From NCBI GenBank assembly GCA_963695375.1, contig OY968767.1, positions 2,046,001-2,110,000 of the forward strand: DNA of 64,000 nucleotides, read 5' to 3'. Below are positions 57,969 to 64,000 of the stretch, piece after piece. Below the pieces are notes generated by a model. The model did no database searches and had not been told where the DNA came from. It saw only the letters and a program-made list of their open reading frames with translations. Position numbers and translations under genes: made by a program. The stretch's first letter is position 1, and each line of letters begins with the position of its first letter. Origin of the DNA: JACCVL01 sp963695375 (GTDB lineage Bacteria; Actinomycetota; Actinomycetes; Propionibacteriales; Nocardioidaceae).

Positions 57969-58685
57969 TCAGGGGAGGGCGATGTCGACGGGCTCGTCGG
58001 AGGCGGTGACCTCGAGGTCGTACGTGACGTCCTCGCCACCGGGGTAGAAGGGGCCGGTGATGGCGGCGTCGCGCAGCTCGTCGGCCTCGGTGAGGCGATA
58101 GGACACGTCGAAGTCGGCGGCGTCGTCGGCGGAGGGGATCAACGCCTGCACCACGACGCCGGGCAGGGTGCCGTCGATCGTGGTCAGCACGTCCTCGCCG
58201 TCCCGGCTCTGCTCCCCGGCGACCGGGTCCACCGTCTCGGTGAGCCACGACGAGACGCCGTCCTCGGCGGCGACCAGCGCGGCCGGGTCCGGCGCCCCGA
58301 AGTCGGCGGGGTCGACCGGCGTGAAGTCGGGGACGAAGCCGATCTTGGCCACCACCTCGCCATCGACGGAGACCAGGTCGGCGTCGACCTGCCCGATCCC
58401 CCCGGCGACCACCGTCACGGTGCCGTCGAACGCGGGGTCGTGGTTGCCGACGCCGTCGGCCTCGACCAACCCGAGGGTGCCGTCCGGCAGCTGCTCCGTG
58501 GCCAGCCGGATCTGCAGGCTGGCCGCCTCGTCGAGGACCGTGCGGGCGGTGGCGAGCCGCGCGGCGGGGTCGTCGTCCGGGCTGCCGCCGTCGTCACCGC
58601 CGGTGCAGCCGGTGACGGCGGTCAGCGCGAGGACCGCGGCGGCCGCCGTCGCCGCGCGCTGCAGCAGAGGTCGGGTCGGCGGCAC
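57969..58685 (-). CDS. LppX/LprAFG-family lipoprotein (LprG-like)
   Basis: 238 residues. Signal peptide with lipobox LTAVTGC (about residue 27), an Asp/Gly linker, then a beta-sheet domain that in the LppX_LprAFG family folds into an open cup for a lipid: LQIRLATEQLPDGTLGLVEADGVG...FDGTVTVV and a late TYDLEVTASDEPVDIALP. GTG 58685 has GAAGG upstream. It is 12 bases after the topoisomerase subunit A gene and seven before the MFS gene, so the three should be one transcript. Confidence 0.85.
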   Translation of the reverse strand: MPPTRPLLQRAATAAAAVLALTAVTGCTGGDDGGSPDDDPAARLATARTVLDEAASLQIRLATEQLPDGTLGLVEADGVGNHDPAFDGTVTVVAGGIGQVDADLVSVDGEVVAKIGFVPDFTPVDPADFGAPDPAALVAAEDGVSSWLTETVDPVAGEQSRDGEDVLTTIDGTLPGVVVQALIPSADDAADFDVSYRLTEADELRDAAITGPFYPGGEDVTYDLEVTASDEPVDIALP

Positions 58686-58697
58686 AGGTGCACCTTC

Positions 58698-61190
58698 TCA
58701 CGCAGCAGACGTGCCGCCGGGGACCTGCCCCGCCACCGGCGCCGCCACCGCCGCCAGCGGCTGAGCGGCGGGGACGCCGGAGCCGTCCCGCCGGCCGTCC
58801 GCGGCCGGCAGGTCGACGGCGGCACCGCTGCTCGCCGTCGCCAGCGCCGGGCCCGGTCCGGCCCAGGCCAGCAGCAGTCGGTCCTCGCCCTTGAGGAACC
58901 GGTGACAGCGCACCCCACCGGTGGCCCGGCCCTTGGGCGGGTACTCCTCGAAGGGGGCGACCTTGACCGTGCCGGGCTCGGTGCCGGGCAGCGCGGAACC
59001 GGCGCCCGCGACCGTGACCACCACGGCCCCGTCGGTCTGGTCGGAGCGGACCGCGCCGAAGAAGACCACCTCGGCCCCGGCCGACAGCCGGACGCCGGCG
59101 ATCCCGCCGGCCGCGCGTCCCTGCGCCCGGACTCCGGCCGCCGGGAACCGCAGCAGCTGGGCATCGGAGGTGGCGAACACCAGCGCCGCACCGTCCACGT
59201 CGCCCGCGGCGAGCTCACCCGCGCCGACCACCCGGTCCCCGTCGTCGAGGCGGATCACGTCCCAGACGTCGCGATTCGTAGGGTGCTCGGCCTGGACCCG
59301 CTTCACCACCCCCCGCGAGGTGCCGAGGAGCAGCCCTCCCGAGTCCGGGTCCAGCGCGGTCAGGCAGAGCACCCGCTCGGTCGGCTCCAGGGAGAGGAAC
59401 TCGCTCACCGGCGCGCCGCCCTGCAGGTGCGGGGCCGCGGCGGTGCCGGGCAGGGCGGGCAGGTCGAGCACGCCCAGCCGGTGCACCCGGCCGGCGCTGG
59501 TGACCACACCCACCTGCCCGCGGGCGGTCGAGCGGACGACGGACAGCACGGCGTCGTGCCGGTTCCGCCCGCCGCCGGTGCCGAGCGGCTCGTCGGAGGA
59601 GGTGCGGGCCAGCAGCCCGGTGGCCCCGAGCAGCACGAAGACCGGGTCGTCGGCCACCTCGAGCGGGGTGGTGCTGGGAAGCGTCTGGCCGGCCGACTCC
59701 AGCAGCACCGTCCGGCGCGGCGTGCCGAACTGCTTGGCCACGTCGGCCAGCTCGTCTCCGACCGTCCGGTCGAGCAGCGAGGGGTCGGACAGGATCGCGT
59801 CCAGCTCCTCGATCGTGGTCTGCAGCGCCTGCTGCTCCTGCTCCAGCTCGAGCCGGGAGAAGCGAGTCAGCCGACGCAGTGGCAGGTCCAGGATGTGGGT
59901 CGCCTGGAGCTCGGACAGGTCGAACACCGACATCAGCCGCTCCCGCGCCTGGCCCGCGTTGTCGCTCCCGCGGATCAGCTGGATCACCTCGTCGATGTCC
60001 AGGATCGCGACCAGCAGCCCCTCCACCAGGTGCAGCCGGTCGGCCGCCCGGCCCCGCCGGAACGCGCTCCGGCGGCGCACCACGTCGCGGCGGTGGCCGA
60101 GGTAGACGCGCAAGAGCTCGATCAGGCCCAGCGTGCGCGGCTGCCCGTCGACGAGCGCGACCGCGTTGATGCCGAACGAGTCCTCCATCGGCGTCAGCTT
60201 GTACAGCTGCTCCAGCAGCGCCTCGGGGTGGAAGCCGCCCTTCACCTCGACGACGAGGCGCAGCGCGTTCTCCCGGTCGGAGTAGTCGTTGACTGCGGCG
60301 ATCCCCTGCAGCTTCTTGGCCTGCACGAGCGTCTTGATCCGCTCGATCACCCGCTCCGGACCGACGCCGTACGGCAGCTCGGTGACGACGATGCCCTTGC
60401 GCTTGGCCGACACCGACTCGATCCGGGCGGTCGCCCGCATCTTGAACGAGCCGCGCCCGGCCTCGTAGGCGTCCCGGATGCCGTCCAGCCCCACGATCTT
60501 GCCGCCGGTGGGCAGGTCCGGCCCGGGGACGAACCGCATCACGTCGTCCAGGCCGGCGTCGGGGTGGGCGAGGAGGTGCCGGAGGGCGCCGACCACCTCG
60601 ACCAGGTTGTGCGGTGCGAGGTTCGTCGCCATGCCGACCGCGATCCCGGAGGCGCCGTTGACCAGCAGGTTCGGGATCGCCGCCGGGAGGACGGTCGGCT
60701 GGGTCTCCCGGCCGTCGTAGGTGGGCATGAAGTCGACGGTGTCCTCGTCGATGGAGGCGGTCATCGCCACCGCCGGGCTCGCCATCCGGCACTCGGTGTA
60801 CCGCATCGCCGCCGGGCCGTCGTCGAGGTGACCGAAGTTCCCGTGCCCGTCGACCAGCGGGAGCCGCATCACCCAGGGCTGGACCAGGCGCACCAGGGCG
60901 TCGTAGATGGCGGCGTCACCGTGCGGGTGCAGCCGGCCCATCACCTCGCCCACCACCCGGGCGCTCTTGACGTGTCCGCGGTCCGGACGCAGGTTCAGGT
61001 CGTTCATCGTGAAGAGGATCCGGCGCTGCACCGGTTTGAGGCCGTCCCGCGCGTCCGGGAGTGCGCGGGAGTAGATCACCGAGTAGGCGTACTCGAGGAA
61101 GCTGGTGCGCATCTCCTCGCCGACGTCGATGTCGACGACGTGCTCCTCGAAGTCCTCCGGTGGCGGGGGAGTGGGGGTACGACGGGCCAT
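58698..61190 (-). CDS. type II topoisomerase subunit A (ParC/second GyrA)
   Basis: 830 residues. MRTSFLEYAYSVIYSRALPDARDGLKPVQRRIL at the start, GRLHPHGDAAIYDALVR (quinolone-pocket region) and the catalytic tyrosine in AAMRYTECRM (about 120). The C-terminal half forms the beta-pinwheel (repeats around GVVTSAGRVHRLG, GLLLGTSRGVVKRV); I see no full GyrA box Q-R-R-G-G-K-G, which favours ParC or a decatenase. ATG 61190 has GACAAT seven bases ahead. It leads the operon with the LprG-like and MFS genes and pairs with the subunit B gene. Confidence 0.92.
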   Translation of the reverse strand: MARRTPTPPPPEDFEEHVVDIDVGEEMRTSFLEYAYSVIYSRALPDARDGLKPVQRRILFTMNDLNLRPDRGHVKSARVVGEVMGRLHPHGDAAIYDALVRLVQPWVMRLPLVDGHGNFGHLDDGPAAMRYTECRMASPAVAMTASIDEDTVDFMPTYDGRETQPTVLPAAIPNLLVNGASGIAVGMATNLAPHNLVEVVGALRHLLAHPDAGLDDVMRFVPGPDLPTGGKIVGLDGIRDAYEAGRGSFKMRATARIESVSAKRKGIVVTELPYGVGPERVIERIKTLVQAKKLQGIAAVNDYSDRENALRLVVEVKGGFHPEALLEQLYKLTPMEDSFGINAVALVDGQPRTLGLIELLRVYLGHRRDVVRRRSAFRRGRAADRLHLVEGLLVAILDIDEVIQLIRGSDNAGQARERLMSVFDLSELQATHILDLPLRRLTRFSRLELEQEQQALQTTIEELDAILSDPSLLDRTVGDELADVAKQFGTPRRTVLLESAGQTLPSTTPLEVADDPVFVLLGATGLLARTSSDEPLGTGGGRNRHDAVLSVVRSTARGQVGVVTSAGRVHRLGVLDLPALPGTAAAPHLQGGAPVSEFLSLEPTERVLCLTALDPDSGGLLLGTSRGVVKRVQAEHPTNRDVWDVIRLDDGDRVVGAGELAAGDVDGAALVFATSDAQLLRFPAAGVRAQGRAAGGIAGVRLSAGAEVVFFGAVRSDQTDGAVVVTVAGAGSALPGTEPGTVKVAPFEEYPPKGRATGGVRCHRFLKGEDRLLLAWAGPGPALATASSGAAVDLPAADGRRDGSGVPAAQPLAAVAAPVAGQVPGGTSAA

Positions 61191-61197
61191 GCCGGTC

Positions 61198-61203
61198 ATT
61201 GTC
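61198..61203 (-). promoter_or_regulatory. -10 box, leaderless topoisomerase A promoter
   Basis: On the minus strand GACAAT ends seven bases before ATG 61190. The divergent DinB-like gene has GAGACT (61262-61267) six bases before its ATG 61274. Confidence 0.4.
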
Positions 61204-61273
61204 GCCGCCCGCACCGACCGTCCCGGCACCGGCACGCGGGGGAGCCCGCGGTGCTGTGCGGGAGACTGGTCCG

Positions 61274-61783
61274 ATGGCCGACTACCCCGAGCTCGACGAC
61301 GGGCGCACCGACGTGGCGGAGCTGTGCACCGCCTATCTGGACTACTTCCGCCACACCGTCGAGGACAAGGTCACCGGTCTCGACGAGGCTGCGCTGCGGA
61401 CCTCCGTGCTGCCGTCGGGCTGGACTCCGCTCGAGATGGTGTCGCACCTGCTGCACATGGAGCGACGCTGGCTGCAGTGGGGCTTCCTCGGTGCGCAGGT
61501 CGATGCTCCGTGGGGCGACCGCGGCGACGACGACCGGTGGCACGTGCCCGAGCAGGAGACGCTCGAGTCGCTGCTCGCCCGGCTGCACGCTGTGGGCGCC
61601 GAGACCACCCGGATCGTCCGGGAGCATCGGCTGACCGAGATCGGGCGGCCCGGCCCGCGCTGGGAGGACGCCGAGCCGGCGGCCCTCGTGCGCATCCTCT
61701 TCCACGTGTTCCATGAGTACGCGCGGCATGTCGGCCACCTGGACATCAGCCGCGAGCTGGCCGACGGCACCGTCGGCGAGTGA
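61274..61783 (+). CDS. DinB/DUF664-family protein
   Basis: 169 residues, four-helix DinB fold. LPSGWTPLEMVSHLLHMERRWLQWGFLG and RILFHVFHEYARHVGHLDISREL carry the three histidines that bind metal in this family (one in HLLHMER, two in HEYARHVGH). Members include mycothiol- or bacillithiol-dependent transferases; the exact substrate is unknown. Not related to DNA polymerase IV (dinB). ATG 61274 has GAGACT six bases upstream. Confidence 0.85.
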   Translation: MADYPELDDGRTDVAELCTAYLDYFRHTVEDKVTGLDEAALRTSVLPSGWTPLEMVSHLLHMERRWLQWGFLGAQVDAPWGDRGDDDRWHVPEQETLESLLARLHAVGAETTRIVREHRLTEIGRPGPRWEDAEPAALVRILFHVFHEYARHVGHLDISRELADGTVGE

Positions 61784-61816
61784 TCCGGATGCTGGAGCCT
61801 GCGCCGGCGCCCGCGG

Positions 61817-63613
61817 TCAGCCGTCGGCCTTCAGCTCCGGGAAGTCCTCCTCGCCCCACGAGCCGGACGACCCGCCGACCGCCCGGGCCACCCGGTCGGC
61901 CTCGATCTGCTTGAGCTCCACCCGGCGGATCTTGCCGGAGATGGTCTTCGGCAGGTCGGCGAACTCGATCCGGCGGACCCGCTTGTACGGCGCCAGCCGC
62001 TGCCGGGCGTGTCGCAGGATCGCGTACGCGGTGTCCCGGTCCGGGTCGTGACCGGCGGCGAGCACGACGAACGCCTTGGGGACCGCCATCCGCACCGGGT
62101 CGGGGGAGGGCACCACCGCCGCCTCGGCCACCGCCGGGTGCTCGACCAGCACGCTCTCCAGCTCGAACGGGCTGATCCGGTAGTCGCTCGCTTTGAACAC
62201 GTCGTCGCCGCGCCCGACGTAGGTGAGGTAGCCGTCGGCGTCCCGGCTGGCCACGTCCCCGGTGTGGTAGACCCCGCCCCGCATCGCCTCGCCGGTCCGC
62301 TCGTCGTCGCCGGCGTACCCGGTCATCACCGGCAGCGGGCGCGGCGACAGCTCGATGCAGATCTCCCCGTCGTCGCCGGGCTCTCCGGTGGCCGGGTCGA
62401 CCAGCACCACCTCGTAGCCGGGCAGCGGCCGGCCCATCGAGCCCGGCTTGACCCGCTGGCCGGGGGAGTTCCCGATCTGCGCGGTGGTCTCGGTCTGCCC
62501 GTAGCCGTCCCGCACGGTCAGCCCCCACGCCGCCCGCACCTGCTCGACCACCTCGGCGTTCAGCGGCTCGCCGGCAGCGACCACCTCCCGCAGCACCGGC
62601 TGGTGCGCGGCCAGGTCCTCCTGCACGAGCATCCGCCACACCGTGGGCGGGGCGCAGAAGGTGGTCACGCCGCAGTCCACCAGCACCCGCAGCAGCGCCG
62701 CCGCGTCGAACCGGGGGGCGACGTGCACGACGACGGTCGCGCCCGCGTTCCACGGCGCGAACACGCACGACCACGCGTGCTTGGCCCACCCCGACGACGA
62801 CATGTTCAGGTGCACGTCGGTGCTCTGCAGCCCGATCCAGTACATCGTGGACAGGTGGCCGACGGGGTACGACACGTGCGTGTGGGTGACCAGCTTCGGC
62901 GAGGCGGTGGTCCCCGACGTGAAGTAGACCAGCAGCGGGTCGTCGGCCCGGGTCGGGACCAGCCGCTCCCCGGCCGCCTCGACCACGTGCACCAGCTCGT
63001 CGTGGCCTTCGCTGTCCTGGTACGCCAGCCAGCCGGCCGGAGCCGGCTCCCCGGAGGTGCCCGGCACCACCACCCGGACGCAGTCCGCGGCGGCGTCGCC
63101 GAAGCGGACCGCGTCCTCCGCGGCGGCGACCGCCACCCGCACCGCTCCTCGCCGCACCCGGTCCGCCAGGTCGTCCCGGGACAGCAGCGTGGTCGCGGGG
63201 ATCATCACCGCCCCCATCCGGGTGCAGGCGAGCATCAGCTCCCACAGCGGCGCGACGTTGCCCAGCACGAGCAGCACCCGGTCGCCCGGGCGGACGCCCT
63301 GCGCCCACAGCCAGCCCGCCGCCTCGCGGGACCGGCGGGCCATGTCGGCGTAGGAGACCTTGGTGTGCGCGGGCTCGGCACCCTCGGCACCGGTCTCCAC
63401 CAGCCAGAGTGCCGTGGCGGTCGGTTGCTGCGCGGCCAGCTGGTCGAACCAGTCGACGGCCCAGTTGAAGTGCTCGAGCCGCGGCCACTCGAAGTCCCGC
63501 CGAGCGCGGTCGAGGTCCTCCCGCCGTGCCAGCAGGCAGTCCCGCGCGGTGCGGAAGGCCCGCGTCGGGTCCGGGGGCTCGTCGGGCGCGGGCTCGGGCG
63601 GGATGTCCGTCAT
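61817..63613 (-). CDS. AMP-forming acyl-CoA synthetase
   Basis: 598 residues. Adenylate-forming enzyme: YFTSGTTASPKLVTHTHVSY (phosphate loop, about 235), DGYGQTETTAQIGN (about 375), YHTGDVASRDADGYLTYVGRGDDV and the late catalytic lysine in DLPKTISGKIRRVEL. The N-terminal FNWAVDWFDQLAA resembles the medium-chain (ACSM) group. It activates a fatty or aryl acid to its CoA thioester. ATG 63613; a CAGACT box lies eight bases upstream on the minus strand. Confidence 0.93.
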   Translation of the reverse strand: MTDIPPEPAPDEPPDPTRAFRTARDCLLARREDLDRARRDFEWPRLEHFNWAVDWFDQLAAQQPTATALWLVETGAEGAEPAHTKVSYADMARRSREAAGWLWAQGVRPGDRVLLVLGNVAPLWELMLACTRMGAVMIPATTLLSRDDLADRVRRGAVRVAVAAAEDAVRFGDAAADCVRVVVPGTSGEPAPAGWLAYQDSEGHDELVHVVEAAGERLVPTRADDPLLVYFTSGTTASPKLVTHTHVSYPVGHLSTMYWIGLQSTDVHLNMSSSGWAKHAWSCVFAPWNAGATVVVHVAPRFDAAALLRVLVDCGVTTFCAPPTVWRMLVQEDLAAHQPVLREVVAAGEPLNAEVVEQVRAAWGLTVRDGYGQTETTAQIGNSPGQRVKPGSMGRPLPGYEVVLVDPATGEPGDDGEICIELSPRPLPVMTGYAGDDERTGEAMRGGVYHTGDVASRDADGYLTYVGRGDDVFKASDYRISPFELESVLVEHPAVAEAAVVPSPDPVRMAVPKAFVVLAAGHDPDRDTAYAILRHARQRLAPYKRVRRIEFADLPKTISGKIRRVELKQIEADRVARAVGGSSGSWGEEDFPELKADG

Positions 63614-63669
63614 GGGCGGTGAGTCTGGCCCGGCCTTCGACGGCGGACAACTCGCCTCCCGCGGGTCGC

Positions 63670-63675
63670 TACATT
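63670..63675 (+). promoter_or_regulatory. -10 box, leaderless promoter of the GNAT gene
   Basis: TACATT ends seven bases before ATG 63683, with no ribosome site. This matches the pattern at polA and pyk. Confidence 0.5.
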
Positions 63676-63682
63676 TCGGTGC

Positions 63683-64000
63683 ATGGCCGCCGACCCTGAG
63701 GTCTCGCCGCGCGAATGGGAGGCCGACGTGGTCCTGCGCGACGGCCGACCGGCCCGGCTGCGCCCGATCCGGCCCAGCGACGCCGACCGGCTGGTCGCCT
63801 TCTACCGCCGGGTGTCGGAGCGGTCGAAGTACTTCCGGTTCTTCGCTCCCTACCCGGACCTGACCGAGCGCGACGTGCAGCGCTTCACCACCGTCGACCA
63901 CGACAAGCGGGTCGCCCTGGTCGTCACGCTGGGCGAGCAGATCATCGGGCTGGGCCGCTACGACGCCATCGACGACCGGCAGGCGGAGGTGGCGTTCCTG
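63683..64000 (+). CDS. GNAT domain of a probable bifunctional acetyltransferase/acyl-CoA synthetase (partial)
   Basis: The gene runs off the right edge after 106 residues. EWEADVVLRDGRPARLRPIRPSDADRLVAFYRRVSERSKYFRFFAPYPDL is the typical start of the ~900-residue actinobacterial proteins that join a GNAT acetyltransferase to an ADP-forming acyl-CoA ligase, some of which are protein lysine acetyltransferases. The visible part ends in strand 4 (AEVAFL). The ligase half is outside the window, so the fusion is inferred. It is divergent from the acyl-CoA synthetase gene, a fitting partner. Confidence 0.75.
   Translation, partial: MAADPEVSPREWEADVVLRDGRPARLRPIRPSDADRLVAFYRRVSERSKYFRFFAPYPDLTERDVQRFTTVDHDKRVALVVTLGEQIIGLGRYDAIDDRQAEVAFL

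Noticed and set aside
61333..61343. CTATCTGGACT, 11 bases of the sigA-end repeat
   Set aside because: It encodes AYLDY inside the DinB-like protein and lacks the flanking similarity of the true copies.
57876..61634. Long plus-strand open frame opposite the MFS, lipoprotein and topoisomerase A genes
   Set aside because: Low-complexity shadow of three clear minus-strand genes.

Overview
This 64 kb window is high-GC, actinobacterial chromosome. The gene order trpC-trpB-trpA-lgt-gltB-gltD-pyk, the pdtaR, polA/rpsA/coaE and sigA/topoisomerase neighbourhoods, and the many GTG starts and apparent leaderless genes all fit. A Geodermatophilaceae-like genome (Blastococcus, Modestobacter, Geodermatophilus) is my best guess, but the sequence alone does not prove it. 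There is no rRNA, no CRISPR array and no intact insertion sequence.

Layout. 1-15 kb: end of a Trp-associated membrane protein, the trp genes, a SCO1-like copper chaperone, lgt, a VIT-type metal transporter, glutamate synthase (gltB carries a frameshift; gltD is intact), pyk, a NagZ-like lipoprotein, and an odd tRNA-Leu(CAA). 15-21.6 kb: ANTAR regulator, then a branched-chain amino-acid type ABC system. Its binding protein is convergent with the livHMGF operon across a 21-bp terminator stem, and its LivH carries an extra extracytoplasmic N-terminus. 21.6-41.2 kb: DUF554, thioesterase, polA, LCP protein, rpsA, GlxA-type regulator, coaE, a SigB-like sigma factor, oligopeptidase B, DNA polymerase IV, DUF4192, a GCS2-family ligase (frameshifted), a USP, an HhH-GPD protein and the primary sigma factor.

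41.2-46.1 kb: an accessory region begins exactly at the sigA stop codon. It holds a decayed tyrosine recombinase, orphan secreted proteins and a LuxR regulator. Two further copies of the sigA 3' end, at 43.9 and 46.1 kb, look like att sites left by successive integrations. 46.1-51 kb: an ECF41/SigJ-type sigma factor whose promoter has the ECF41 signature GGTCACA-N16-CGTC. The same signature stands before the next gene, a DUF1059 protein, so the two look like one regulon. A secreted nuclease, a frameshifted arsenate reductase-like gene and a sulfatase follow.

51-64 kb: a GGDEF protein, two tandem small paralogues, DUF456, a DUF7455-like protein, type II topoisomerase subunit B (no normal start codon), and a minus-strand operon of topoisomerase subunit A, an LprG-like lipoprotein and a P55-like MFS transporter. 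A DinB-like protein, an acyl-CoA synthetase and the start of a GNAT/acyl-CoA synthetase protein close the window.

Main unusual items: the ECF41-DUF1059 promoter pair, the triplicated sigA 3' end, the short-variable-arm tRNA-Leu(CAA), the LivH fusion, three single-base frameshifts in otherwise well-kept genes, and a recurrent TANNNT box 6-7 nt before start codons, which suggests leaderless transcripts.
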